From: Candidatus Bathyarchaeota archaeon
GTDB lineage: Archaea; Thermoproteota; Bathyarchaeia; Bathyarchaeales; Bathycorpusculaceae
Assembly: GCA_026414485.1 (NCBI GenBank)
Contig: JAOAIX010000014.1
Location: 1-43,064, forward strand
Direction of reading: 5' to 3'
Length of the DNA: 43,064 nucleotides
Shown piece by piece: positions 34,453-42,689 of the stretch. The number at the start of each line of letters is the position of its first letter. The first letter of the stretch is position 1. Made by a program: the position numbers and the translations under genes. The notes beneath the pieces are model-generated. The model was not told the DNA's origin. It worked only from the letters and a program-made list of their open reading frames with translations, and searched no databases.

Positions 34453-35079
34453 TTGAAAAATTTGGGTGGTAACACAACTTTTATGTTTTTTCTTTTTGAC
34501 TTTCCAAAAGAGAGAAAGAGAAGGTTAAGCGAGGACAAAGTGTTGAGGCAGTCTAGGCTGGAGCACTATCTAGAAGTAATACAATTTTTAGGTCAGCAAA
34601 ATTTTACAAAGCTGGTTGTGCTTGCAGAGAAAATCGGTGTTGATCAGGTTCTTCTTGAGCAGCGTCTTAGGTTCTTGGCTGAGCAGGGGTTGGTTGAGCA
34701 AAAGATTCTTGGAAATAATGTGGTTTTGTGTTTAACTGAGGATGGTAAAAAGGTGTTTAATTATTTTGTGAAAAGTCAAAGGCGGATAGCCGCTAGTGCT
34801 CCGATTAATATTTTGTTGATTCTTGCTGAGCAGGGTCCTTCTAAACTGCTGTGGCTTATGTATAAAACAAGTCTCAGCCGTGACTCTCTGAAAAGTTTTC
34901 TTGATGTTATGGTTAAGCAAGGTTTGGTTGAAGAGAAACGTTTAGGGAAACAAATGCTGTGTTACGCTATTACACACTCTGGGTTGAGTGTTCTTAAATC
35001 TTTTAAAGATGCTGCTGAGGTGTTGCCTCCTTTTAATTTGTGGGGTGGCGAGTCGTATTCTAACTTTTTTCCGAAGTAA
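34453..35079 (+). CDS. Protein with two tandem winged-helix domains (transcription regulator)
   Basis: 208 aa. The first winged helix spans about 40-110 (YLEVIQFLGQQNFTKLVVLA, then LEQRLRFLAEQGLVEQKILG), the second about 120-190 (PINILLILAEQGPSKLLWLM, then SFLDVMVKQGLVEEKRLGKQ). The two are similar to each other and probably arose by duplication. There is no ligand-binding or membrane domain. It starts at TTG 34453, but ATG 34483 (MFFLFDFPK) is possible. It is divergent from queT and followed by another regulator, so it may govern either; the target is unknown. Confidence 0.75.
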   Translation: MKNLGGNTTFMFFLFDFPKERKRRLSEDKVLRQSRLEHYLEVIQFLGQQNFTKLVVLAEKIGVDQVLLEQRLRFLAEQGLVEQKILGNNVVLCLTEDGKKVFNYFVKSQRRIAASAPINILLILAEQGPSKLLWLMYKTSLSRDSLKSFLDVMVKQGLVEEKRLGKQMLCYAITHSGLSVLKSFKDAAEVLPPFNLWGGESYSNFFPK

Positions 35080-35192
35080 ACGGGTGTTTTCCTAGTTTCA
35101 GGTGGAAAACTCAGTGGCTTTGATGGGGTTGTATTCTTAAGTTTTTTATAATAGTTATTTCTCTATTATTTTTGATGATGCCTGTTTTGGTG

Positions 35193-35230
35193 AGCGACGT
35201 GTCTTATCACGCTACTGCATGTAACTCGCT
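35193..35230 (+). other. Structured leader upstream of the receiver-TrmB gene
   Basis: AGCGA (35193-35197) pairs with TCGCT (35226-35230), enclosing CGTG-TCTTAT-CACG (35198-35211). It lies about 70 nt before the start codon. Could be a small RNA or leader structure; nothing known matches. Confidence 0.25.
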
Positions 35231-35301
35231 GGTGACGGGCGTGTATCTTCTGTTTATTTATGTTTTTGTAAGTGGCAGTTGGGCGTTGTGGGGGTCCATT
35301 T

Positions 35302-36510
35302 TTGATACGTGAACTCAGTAAGGTTCATCCTGATAGGGAGCGCGGTAAAGTTGCGTCCGCCAAGATCTTAGTGATTGAAGATGATGCTGGCATGCGTGAA
35401 GTTTTAACCGAGATACTTGCACAAGAAGGTTACCAAGTAAAAACTGCGTCTGATGGAAAAGTTGCAATAAGCCTTTGCCAGCATGAACTATTTGATGTTG
35501 TCCTTATAGACATAAAATTGCCTGATATGGAAGGCACTAAACTTCTTGAGGTAATCAAGAAGCTTTCGCCTGGCGCTGTTAAAATAATGGTTACTGGTCA
35601 CCCCTCGCTTGAAAGTGCTGTTGAATGCCTCAACTTGGGTGCTGACGGCTACATAGTTAAGCCTTTCAAACCTGTCAAATTTTTGGAGCAAATCAAGCAG
35701 CATCTTGAGCGGCGGCAGAGAATTAAATGGGCAGAATTGCTTATGAAAACAGGTTTATCTGAGTATGAAAGCCGTGTCTATCTGGCTTTGGCGTTAGAGG
35801 GTTGTTCTGAAGCCCGCAAATTAAGCATGTCTTCGGGGGTGCCTCGAACTAAAACTTATGCGGCGTTGAAAAAGCTGGCTCAGAGGGGTTTGGTTGTTCA
35901 GGTTCCAGGTGAAAAGCAGAGTTTTTCAATAACTGCTCCCTCTGGAGCTTTTAATGCGCTGTTGCAAACTTGGAAAAAAGAACTCTCCGAGCAGGCTGCG
36001 TCCTTGGTGGAAACTGAGCGTGTGATATCTGTTTTGGATTCTCTTCATAAGAGCAAACAAGTGTCTGAGCCTGTGAAAATCAAAAAAGAGGAGACTTGGT
36101 CCATCAAGGGTCGTAGCGCTATTTATAGGCGAATTTCTGAGATGCTTTCCAGAGCAAAAAACGTGGTTACAGTGGCTACAACCGGGGAGGAATTCATGTA
36201 TTTCTATAAGAGGTTTAATCGCTTGCTGGACGATCTGTCAGGGAAAGGTGTACAAGTCAAGGTTCAAGTTCCCACGGCGTCCTTAGGTGGAAATTTAGTG
36301 AGCGAGTTGAAAGTTACTTATTCAGTGGAGAATGTTCAGGTAAGTCTCCCAGTCTTATTTATCGATGTGGATAATTCTGAACTTTTGGTGAGCACTCTGG
36401 CGACGCAGGGTGCGGCTGTGAAGTCTGAGGAAGAGCGTGGTTTATTCTTTGAAGACAGTTCTGCCCGCTTTTTCTTTTCTGAGCTGTTAGGGCTCAACAA
36501 ACAAAATTGA
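35302..36510 (+). CDS. Response-regulator receiver domain fused to TrmB-type HTH and sensor domain
   Basis: Residues about 20-135 form a receiver domain: AKILVIEDDAG, phosphorylated Asp in VVLIDIKLPDMEG, Thr/Ser switch in IMVTGHPS and Lys in YIVKPFKP. Then comes a TrmB-type winged helix (LMKTGLSEYESRVYLALALE, then SGVPRTKTYAALKKLAQRGL), and a C-terminal part resembling the TrmB/PLD-like sensor (RISEMLSRAKNVVTVATTGEE). Start TTG 35302 follows GGGGGT; an upstream in-frame GTG at 35272 is less likely. The fusion links a phosphorelay receiver, an archaeal sugar-type regulator HTH and a probable ligand-binding domain. No histidine kinase is nearby, so the phosphodonor is unknown. Confidence 0.85.
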   Translation: MIRELSKVHPDRERGKVASAKILVIEDDAGMREVLTEILAQEGYQVKTASDGKVAISLCQHELFDVVLIDIKLPDMEGTKLLEVIKKLSPGAVKIMVTGHPSLESAVECLNLGADGYIVKPFKPVKFLEQIKQHLERRQRIKWAELLMKTGLSEYESRVYLALALEGCSEARKLSMSSGVPRTKTYAALKKLAQRGLVVQVPGEKQSFSITAPSGAFNALLQTWKKELSEQAASLVETERVISVLDSLHKSKQVSEPVKIKKEETWSIKGRSAIYRRISEMLSRAKNVVTVATTGEEFMYFYKRFNRLLDDLSGKGVQVKVQVPTASLGGNLVSELKVTYSVENVQVSLPVLFIDVDNSELLVSTLATQGAAVKSEEERGLFFEDSSARFFFSELLGLNKQN

Positions 36511-36676
36511 AAAGACTGACTTCAGAAGACTAGTTGTCGGAAGAAAATTGGTGATGTTTTTGCTTGGGCTGGTAGTTGGTTTGCTGGTTTTATAACTGTT
36601 AGGTTTTAGATTTTGCTTGTTTATTCGTTGTGAAGTGTTGCTCTGTAATTTTCTGAAACTTATTATTTTTGGGTAT

Positions 36677-37873
36677 TTAGTTTGAGTTTTTTAGTTTTAT
36701 GAATTTTGATTCTTCAATCAATTCAGTAAGATTTGGTGTTGTTTGTTGCGCGTAATCTAAGATTTTTTTGTATAGTTGGATATAGGTTTGTCTATCTACT
36801 GGTGTTATGCCGTGAGCTAGAATTGACGTGTTTCTTTTAATTAGTAGATTTTTGAGTTCGTTGTCTTTTGTGAATTTTTTCCCTATCATGTCGTTTTTTG
36901 CTTCGAGTAGTCGATATGCTTTTTCTAATCCGATTTTGATTGGGGGTGTTAGCTGGTTGATTTGCCATTCTTGTTTTAGTTCTTCTGGTAGTTGAGTTGT
37001 GTCAACTTTTATTGTTTGGATGCCATATTTGTTTTTGAGTCGGTGTTGCGCTATGAGTTCTACGGTTCTGTAGAGTCTGGCGGTTGCGTCGTCATATTTT
37101 TGTTCTTCTATGCCTCTTCTTTTTGCGTTGTTTATTAGGTCTGCTATGTAGAATGGTTCAGGTTGTTCGGATTTTAATAGTTGGCCTAGGAATTTTTTGT
37201 TTAGCCTCAGTTCTGGCATGTTTATTTTTCTTAGTATGTTGAATGCTGTTTGGTGTTTAAATTTGTCCCATTCTGCGTATGCGCTTGCGAGTTTTTTTAG
37301 TTGTTGGGTTTTGCTTATTACTGTTGTATCACTTGTTGTTTTCTCTATTTGATTGATTATTGTTATCGTTGCGTTAAACTGGTTTTTGTTGAAAAGTTGA
37401 ATTGCTGTTTGTCGCTTTTTTTCTGCCGTTACGAAGTATGGTCGGATTATTTTTGGTTGTTCCGTTCCGGCTTTTATTGTGCCGTTTTCTCTTTTTCCTG
37501 TGAGATAGCTTAGGGTGTTTGCTTCGTATAATGTGCCCAGAATGGCGACGGCTGCACTCATAGGTTTTGTTCCTGAAGTGTAGTCTACTGTAACTTGTTG
37601 GTAGCTTTGGGTTACTTGTTTAAATTTTGGTTCTAGTGTTTCGTAGATATTTTGTATGTCGTCGGGGTTTTCTATAGTGATTATTTCGTATTGCTGGACG
37701 CCGCTTTTTTTTATAACGCGCTCTGCAGTTTGTTTGCTTTCCGCGCTGGTTACGAAAAATGTTGCGTCTGGGTTGTGTTGGGTTATACTGAAGGCTAAAG
37801 CTTTTGAAAGACTTTCGTTAGTTATTTTACCTTTTCCAACGCCTGTGCCCACAGTCATTATTAGTGCTTTCAT
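36677..37873 (-). CDS. CARF-HEPN ribonuclease, type III CRISPR accessory effector (TIGR02710-like, Csm6-type)
   Basis: Residues about 1-140 are a CARF domain with the start MKALIMTVGTGVGKG and the conserved DYTSGTKPMSAAVAILG (the DxTGGTK-type ligand loop). The C-terminal part is a helical HEPN domain with the motif R-x6-H (RNTSILAH, R352 and H359 if numbered from GTG/ATG 37888), the catalytic pair of HEPN RNases. Family: Cas02710/Csm6-like proteins activated by cyclic oligoadenylate. ATG 37873 is preferred, because a TATA box lies at 37905-37912. It sits at the 3' end of the cas operon but has its own promoter and A-rich coding sense strand, unlike the cas genes. Cas10 nearby keeps the GGDD cyclase motif needed to make the activator. 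Confidence 0.87.
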   Translation of the reverse strand: MKALIMTVGTGVGKGKITNESLSKALAFSITQHNPDATFFVTSAESKQTAERVIKKSGVQQYEIITIENPDDIQNIYETLEPKFKQVTQSYQQVTVDYTSGTKPMSAAVAILGTLYEANTLSYLTGKRENGTIKAGTEQPKIIRPYFVTAEKKRQTAIQLFNKNQFNATITIINQIEKTTSDTTVISKTQQLKKLASAYAEWDKFKHQTAFNILRKINMPELRLNKKFLGQLLKSEQPEPFYIADLINNAKRRGIEEQKYDDATARLYRTVELIAQHRLKNKYGIQTIKVDTTQLPEELKQEWQINQLTPPIKIGLEKAYRLLEAKNDMIGKKFTKDNELKNLLIKRNTSILAHGITPVDRQTYIQLYKKILDYAQQTTPNLTELIEESKFIKLKNSN

Positions 37874-37904
37874 TTGAATCCACAACACACAATTTGAAAT
37901 CTAT

Positions 37905-37912
37905 GTTTAAAT
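37905..37912 (-). promoter_or_regulatory. TATA box of the CARF-HEPN gene
   Basis: ATTTAAAC on the minus strand; expected start of transcription near 37884, giving a leader of about 11 nt before ATG 37873. Confidence 0.4.
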
Positions 37913-38001
37913 CAAATTTAAATTTTTGTTATATTTAGAAAATTGAGTTTTAATAACACAGCGTCAGAAATTTGGTGAGAGAAATCTGCCTTTAGAGTCA
38001 T

Positions 38002-38149
38002 TTAGACTTCAAATTTTACTCCGATTTTTTCTTCGTTATTTACTTTATGGTGCATCTTTCCAACCCTGTCCAACTTAGCCTTGACGGTTGCTGTCTTCTC
38101 TTCTTTTTCAGAGTCATTGAAACCGACAACAAAAAACCGTTTTTTTCAA
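38002..38149 (-). pseudogene. Possible mini-gene of about 48 codons interrupted or frameshifted at a 7-A run
   Basis: On the minus strand TTG-AAA-AAA (38149 on) follows a purine-rich AAGGCGAT. It runs into seven A (38146-38140); in the zero frame it stops after about 11 codons, but with a one-base slip it continues as RFFVVGFNDSEKEEKTATVK, then AKLDRVGKMHHKVN, to the TAA at 38004-38002. The protein would be highly charged and soluble. The frame has no other good start. This could be a broken gene, programmed slippage, a sequence error, or chance. Confidence 0.25.
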
Positions 38150-38186
38150 TTTATCGCCTTTTTTCTGCCCCCTCTACAAGAGCCTC

Positions 38187-38231
38187 TTCGATTATCGGTT
38201 AATTGTAGCAGTGCTTATAAAGATAATCGAA
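38187..38231. promoter_or_regulatory. 10-bp perfect inverted repeat in the CRISPR locus gap
   Basis: TTCGATTATC (38187-38196) and GATAATCGAA (38222-38231) flank 25 bp containing TTATAAA. It lies between the csx10-like stop and the CARF-HEPN gene. Could be an operator or a long-loop hairpin at the end of the cas transcript. It occurs once, so it is not a CRISPR repeat. Confidence 0.4.
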
Positions 38232-38373
38232 AATCCATACCAGACATCCTGTCAGTGAAAGCGTTGTCCTCGACCGACCCGCCAACAAGTCATATTCGAG
38301 GCACCGAAAGCCTGTTGGCCCAAAACAAGCTTGCTATTAGCCTTCTTATTCACGCTCCCTTTTTTGGACTGTT

Positions 38374-39528
38374 CTATTGGTATTTTTCTATCTTAACTTG
38401 ACCACAACCATGCGGTTTATAATTGCCTATAGCCAGAAACTCTAAAGCTGCTAAAGACAGCGCCAAAACATCATCGTTTGTATCGCTCTCAAAATGGAAA
38501 ACTGACCCAGCTGAAACAGCAGGCTCCAAAGATCGCCTCTTTTGCATCTTCAGAGACCAACCACAAAATATTTCAGAATCAACCCTTGTAGCCTTCAACT
38601 TCACCTCAGACAATTTCGGTTTACCCTCATGAAACAGAAAACTGTACGACCGTCTACACCCCTCAAGCAAACTTTTATCGTTTAAAATTTGTCCCTCTAA
38701 CAGCATGGGCGAAACAAGTCTTACAACAAAACTCCGTGTGTCTATATCCTCAGCAGCCTTCTTAACTACGTCTTCAGTTACCTCTTCTATCTTAATGCTT
38801 TCAATGCTAACTTTGCCTAACCCCCTTGATTTTCCGCCACCTACCCCCTCATCAGCCAACCCATGTAACATAACAGACTCCAACTCGTCAATGTAGCTTC
38901 CAACCTTACCTGAAACTACAATTTCAAACGAAAACCGAGAGCCCTTAGCAATAGTCTCAGTTGTATGCAAAGTGCCCACCTCATTGCCGTCAACGTGCAC
39001 AGTCGCAACTGAACTTGACCAACGCTCAACCGCAGTAGAAGTAAAACGCGAAAAAACTATTGGACTTTTATAAACCTCCCCACAGCAACTACATTGAAAA
39101 CCTGAATACAACTTCAACTCATCACCGCAAACGCACTTAGCAGGCGGATAGAAACTCCTGTAAAGTCGCTTGCATTGCGGATTCTTGCACTCATACAGGT
39201 TCATAGGCGCAGGTAAATAAGTGCCCCCGCATTTGACATGCGTAGGGTAGCAGTAACGAAATAATATGTGAGACGCTTTACCGAATTCTTCACCAAACAA
39301 CGTTGCATAAACGCACTCGTTAAAATAGCGGCATTCTTCATGATTCAGTAGCGGACGATCAAGCCTGCAAACAATCTTAATTATACTTGTTCCAACTGCA
39401 CCCCGCAAAGCAGAGCCTGGAATGTACGCCTTTGTTTTCTTGATTGTCCCTGTTCTTAACCCTGAACCTATATGTAACGGCGCTTCAGCCTTTAAAATGC
39501 CACTTAACTTATAGCATAACACAGACAT
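38374..39528 (-). CDS. csx10: Csx10-like RAMP protein of type III CRISPR effector (Cas5-type, zinc-containing)
   Basis: 384 aa. RAMP signatures at both ends: HIGSGLRTG and YIPGSALRGAVGTSI at the N-terminus, GVGGGKSRGLGKVSI in the middle, GNYKPHGCGQVKI at the end, so two ferredoxin-like halves. A cysteine-rich insert lies between (CRYFNEC, CGGTYLPAPMNLYECKNPQC, then KCVCG and CSCCG), as in Csx10 of subtype III-D. Csx10 occupies the Cas5 position, holding the 5' handle of crRNA next to Cas10. Its ATG directly follows the csm3-like TAG with no gap. No Csm4 or Csm5 is present, so this protein probably replaces Csm4. Confidence 0.82.
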   Translation of the reverse strand: MSVLCYKLSGILKAEAPLHIGSGLRTGTIKKTKAYIPGSALRGAVGTSIIKIVCRLDRPLLNHEECRYFNECVYATLFGEEFGKASHILFRYCYPTHVKCGGTYLPAPMNLYECKNPQCKRLYRSFYPPAKCVCGDELKLYSGFQCSCCGEVYKSPIVFSRFTSTAVERWSSSVATVHVDGNEVGTLHTTETIAKGSRFSFEIVVSGKVGSYIDELESVMLHGLADEGVGGGKSRGLGKVSIESIKIEEVTEDVVKKAAEDIDTRSFVVRLVSPMLLEGQILNDKSLLEGCRRSYSFLFHEGKPKLSEVKLKATRVDSEIFCGWSLKMQKRRSLEPAVSAGSVFHFESDTNDDVLALSLAALEFLAIGNYKPHGCGQVKIEKYQ

Positions 39529-40242
39529 CTAAACGCATCCTTTCTCTGCAAACCACTTCTTTAAGTCTTCACCGCTGTATACTTTCTCGTTTTCCTTCCC
39601 AAGATAATACTTCGCACTCCGCTCAACAGCAGTATCAATATTGATTTTCACTTTTCCAAAGCCCCGCGAAGATGCACCGCCAATTGCCGAATGCTCAACA
39701 GACCTCAAAGCAGCACACAGAATACGCAACTCATCATCAGTCAAATTTTCAGCCACCACCTCAAAACTAAAAGCCACACCTGCAGGCACAGCCTCAACAG
39801 AATACAACGCTCTACTACTAACAGCACCAGTTTGCCTGTCAATAGCTATGCCACTACGCTGAATCAACTGCTCAACCTTACCCACAGGATAGGCATCTCT
39901 AAACTTTACCTTGCTTGCAACAGATACTCTTCCAGCAGTACCAAAAATCCTACAAGCCAAACAGAACTTGCTAGGATCTGACACTAAAGAGCCACACATC
40001 GACTTAACATCAGGAGGATTGCAAACAGAATAACCCTCCTTTCTCAGAATCCTCTCAGCCTCAAAGCGCGCTTTTCCCTTCAAACTAGAACCAGGAATAT
40101 ACGGCTTATCTTGGTCATCTTTGATTACAGGCATATCCGCTTCCTCAATGTCAAGCTCCGACTTACCAGATCCAATATGCAACGGCGTTACAGTCTCAAT
40201 TGTACCCTTCAGAATCAAACGTTTCTCAAGCTTCTCAAACAC
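39529..40242 (-). CDS. csm3: Csm3-like backbone RAMP (Cas7), with catalytic Asp
   Basis: 237 aa. ILKGTIETVTPLHIGSGKSE, ADMPVIKD, KPYIPGSSLKGKARFEAERI and GGASSRGFGKVKI are standard Csm3. The residue aligning with the target-RNA-cleaving Asp of Csm3 is D36 in EEADMPV, so the backbone can probably cut bound RNA every six nucleotides. C-x2-C before RIFG is common in the family. Starts at GTG 40242 behind an ideal SD (GGAGGTGA) that overlaps the stop of the small-subunit gene. Confidence 0.9.
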   Translation of the reverse strand: MFEKLEKRLILKGTIETVTPLHIGSGKSELDIEEADMPVIKDDQDKPYIPGSSLKGKARFEAERILRKEGYSVCNPPDVKSMCGSLVSDPSKFCLACRIFGTAGRVSVASKVKFRDAYPVGKVEQLIQRSGIAIDRQTGAVSSRALYSVEAVPAGVAFSFEVVAENLTDDELRILCAALRSVEHSAIGGASSRGFGKVKINIDTAVERSAKYYLGKENEKVYSGEDLKKWFAEKGCV

Positions 40243-40248
40243 GCTGCA

Positions 40249-40767
40249 TCACCTCCTATCAATTGGTTGAATCCAAATTTTCTCAGAAAAATTAGGTGCC
40301 TTATTCATTATTTCCCGCGTAATTTCCATTGCCAACTGCGAAAGATCACCAACGTAACCAATTACTCGAATAATATACTTCTTCTGATGTCCATCACCAG
40401 ACGTTTCCACACCTCTATATCTACAGTTTCTCTGCGCACAAACCTTGGCTGCTGCGTCACCAACGATAGCATCAAACCGACCTGAAGTCTGTTTGTCATA
40501 ATACGAATAAAGCATGTTTGCATACCACAAAATTTTCAAGAACGACGCCTTGTCGTTAGCAAACAGAGAAAGCAACTCAAGAACAGATTCAAAAGCCACC
40601 CTCCCAGAAACCCGTGTGATCTGACGCTTGATATGCACCTCAACCATAGGCAACGGCTTAGTTTTAGTAATCTTGTAGAGATCACGCAACTGCTTTGAAC
40701 CAAGACCATGTTCAACTGCGAGCTTCGCCAGCTCTTCACCTTTAGTCTTCAAACTTAACTCGTCCAA
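40249..40767 (-). CDS. Small subunit (Csm2/Cas11-like) of type III effector, extended C-terminus
   Basis: 172 aa. The N-terminal ~85 residues are helical with LRDLYKITKTK and a Csm2-like pattern (VLELLSLFANDKASFLKILW, then YANMLYSYYDKQ). The C-terminal ~85 residues (VGDAAAKVCAQRNCRYRG, later KKYIIRVIGYVGDLSQLAME) are not part of ordinary Csm2 (about 120-140 aa) and contain two cysteines. It begins with TTG 40767 after GGTGGTG, 14 bp from the cas10 stop. The assignment rests on position and helix pattern more than on sequence. Confidence 0.72.
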   Translation of the reverse strand: MDELSLKTKGEELAKLAVEHGLGSKQLRDLYKITKTKPLPMVEVHIKRQITRVSGRVAFESVLELLSLFANDKASFLKILWYANMLYSYYDKQTSGRFDAIVGDAAAKVCAQRNCRYRGVETSGDGHQKKYIIRVIGYVGDLSQLAMEITREIMNKAPNFSEKIWIQPIDRR

Positions 40768-40781
40768 AACGTCTACACCAC

Positions 40782-42689
40782 CTAGCCTTTGAATGCATTG
40801 TAAACCATGAACGCATCCAAAAGGATGCCTGAATCCAAATTATCCAGCAACTTCAATCCGTCACCCCAACTTAACCCTTTATTTTGTTCACTCTTACCCA
40901 TCAACCTCTTAACTAGCACCTCAGATTCCAAAGGAGACTTAACATATACTTCCGCAATCTTGTGAAGTTGTGTAGCCGCAACATTTCCCTCTAACATAAA
41001 ACTAGCCAACTTCAGTATCTCTGAAAGTTCACTCCACTTTCTCGGTTGACGTCTTCCCTTTCTTTCAGTTAATCCTCCACTGCTTATGAAGGTAAACGCT
41101 ATGGAATCCTTCCCTCGATTTTCCTTTGCCTCCTTCAGAAGACTACTTACAGCGTCAAGCCCAATATAAATTGGTAATTTATAATGAAAAATAGCTACAC
41201 CACAAGACACTGTAGCTCCATCAGCCATCGCCCTTCTAAATTCAGACGATATATTAGCCGTCACTTCCAAAGCTTTTTCTCCTGGCACAAGCGCCATTAA
41301 ATCATCGCCACCAGCCACCAGACACTTTCCGCCAGCTTTCTCCACAACCTGTCTCATAGTATCCTCGCATGTCTCGTTAATTAGTCTGCTTATCACAGAC
41401 AACCTCGAAGGCGTAGCTGCCTTATTAAGCGCCTCCAATCTTTCGCCACCCAAAAGTTTACCAACATTATCCCCATCCATCTTTATCAACGCAACCCAAT
41501 TGCCTCTATCTTTCAACTCATCTATTATAGCTCCTTTACCCATAGAACGCAACCCCCAACACGCATCGCACAGTTGCTCTTTTCTAACAGACAAGTCGTA
41601 TACCAACTCCCTTTCATAATCCACATTTGAAGCTAGACGCTTATGACAGACATCACAAATAGGGTCATCAGAACTTAAAGTGGGAAACGTCTCCTCAACC
41701 CTTTCAAGCTTCTTCAAACGCATTTGCCGCTGCGCCTCTTTCCAAACGCTCCCAAAACTCTTCTGAATTTCAGAGCCACGACTAACTAGAAAATTAACCG
41801 TGAACTTAACTAAACCTTGAGTTTCCGCTTCAAAAGCAAGCCGCGCTGTCTCAGCCACTTCTGCAGCTTTACAAATAGGCGCTAAAGCCAACAATCCTCC
41901 ACCGCCAGCAAAAAGTACACACTCGGGACCAAGCGCGTTAACAACGGCGTCTTTTGCATTCTCCGTAGCCTTTTTAATCACCTTACTGCGCGCATTAAGA
42001 TCAGGCAGCCTCACAGAGGTGTTAACAAACCTAGAGATTTTATCTGCGTCACCACATACCAAAGCAAATTCGTACCTGTCCAAATTATTTCCCCTATATC
42101 CACCATCCAACCACATGCAAGTTGCAAAAGCCGCTGTAAGCTTTAAATGGTCAAAAAGCGAAACATCGTTAATTGGACTCCGAGTATCAGCCGGAATCCG
42201 AACAAAAGATGAACCACTGATAACTCTAAAAACTTCAAGAAAACCTTCTCGTGAACCAAAGGAAAAACGAGACTTAACTTTTTCTAAAGCGGCAACAACT
42301 TCGCGAACAGCGTAACTTAAGTTTGCAGCATCCAAACTACTAACAACTCTACCAGAAGACAGCACATGAGTAAAATTAATCGGAGGCGAAGGCAACGGTG
42401 AACCGTGAACTGGTTCTTCACGCCTATCCGCCCCAGAAGACAAGTTATCAGCCAAACAAATTATCCATTCTACATCATTGTGAGGGTGATACTCAGGTGA
42501 ATAAGCCAGACCTGTATGGTGCCTCATTGCTGACATCGCATATTCTTCACCAAAAACGGTTTTCAAAAGTTTAAACGTGTAATGTATATGCTCAGACCAA
42601 CCCCTTCGATTAGCCCAACACTCGGGCTTGCCAATGTCGTGAAGAAGCGCGCAGGTTCGAAGAAAATCCAATGTCTCCACCAAACGCAC
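40782..42689 (-). CDS. cas10: Cas10 (Csm1-like) with HD nuclease and GGDD cyclase motifs
   Basis: 635 aa. The HD domain begins at once: H17-D18 in LLHDIGKPE, then HIHYTFKLL and MRHHTG, then DNLSSGADRREE. The first Palm domain has LFAGGGGLLALA (catalytically dead type), then a zinc finger (CDVCHKRL with CDACWG, about 343-385), then the second Palm with VAGGDDLMAL, G460-G461-D462-D463, the cyclic-oligoadenylate synthase site. So both the single-strand DNase and cyclase activities are probably intact. Start GTG 42689, with TTG 42683 and GTG 42680 as alternatives. The promoter TATA box lies at 42721-42728, so the leader is very short or absent. First gene of the cas operon. Confidence 0.93.
   Translation of the reverse strand: MRLVETLDFLRTCALLHDIGKPECWANRRGWSEHIHYTFKLLKTVFGEEYAMSAMRHHTGLAYSPEYHPHNDVEWIICLADNLSSGADRREEPVHGSPLPSPPINFTHVLSSGRVVSSLDAANLSYAVREVVAALEKVKSRFSFGSREGFLEVFRVISGSSFVRIPADTRSPINDVSLFDHLKLTAAFATCMWLDGGYRGNNLDRYEFALVCGDADKISRFVNTSVRLPDLNARSKVIKKATENAKDAVVNALGPECVLFAGGGGLLALAPICKAAEVAETARLAFEAETQGLVKFTVNFLVSRGSEIQKSFGSVWKEAQRQMRLKKLERVEETFPTLSSDDPICDVCHKRLASNVDYERELVYDLSVRKEQLCDACWGLRSMGKGAIIDELKDRGNWVALIKMDGDNVGKLLGGERLEALNKAATPSRLSVISRLINETCEDTMRQVVEKAGGKCLVAGGDDLMALVPGEKALEVTANISSEFRRAMADGATVSCGVAIFHYKLPIYIGLDAVSSLLKEAKENRGKDSIAFTFISSGGLTERKGRRQPRKWSELSEILKLASFMLEGNVAATQLHKIAEVYVKSPLESEVLVKRLMGKSEQNKGLSWGDGLKLLDNLDSGILLDAFMVYNAFKG

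Noticed and set aside
35230-35250. Resemblance of GACGGGCGTGT to a universal 16S rRNA segment
   Set aside because: Only about a dozen bases match, with one base missing, and no other rRNA-like sequence surrounds them.
38081-38401. Plus-strand ORF of 106 aa in the CRISPR gap
   Set aside because: It has no SD, overlaps the csx10 3' end on the other strand, has low-complexity Ser/Phe content and covers the palindrome; it looks like a shadow frame.
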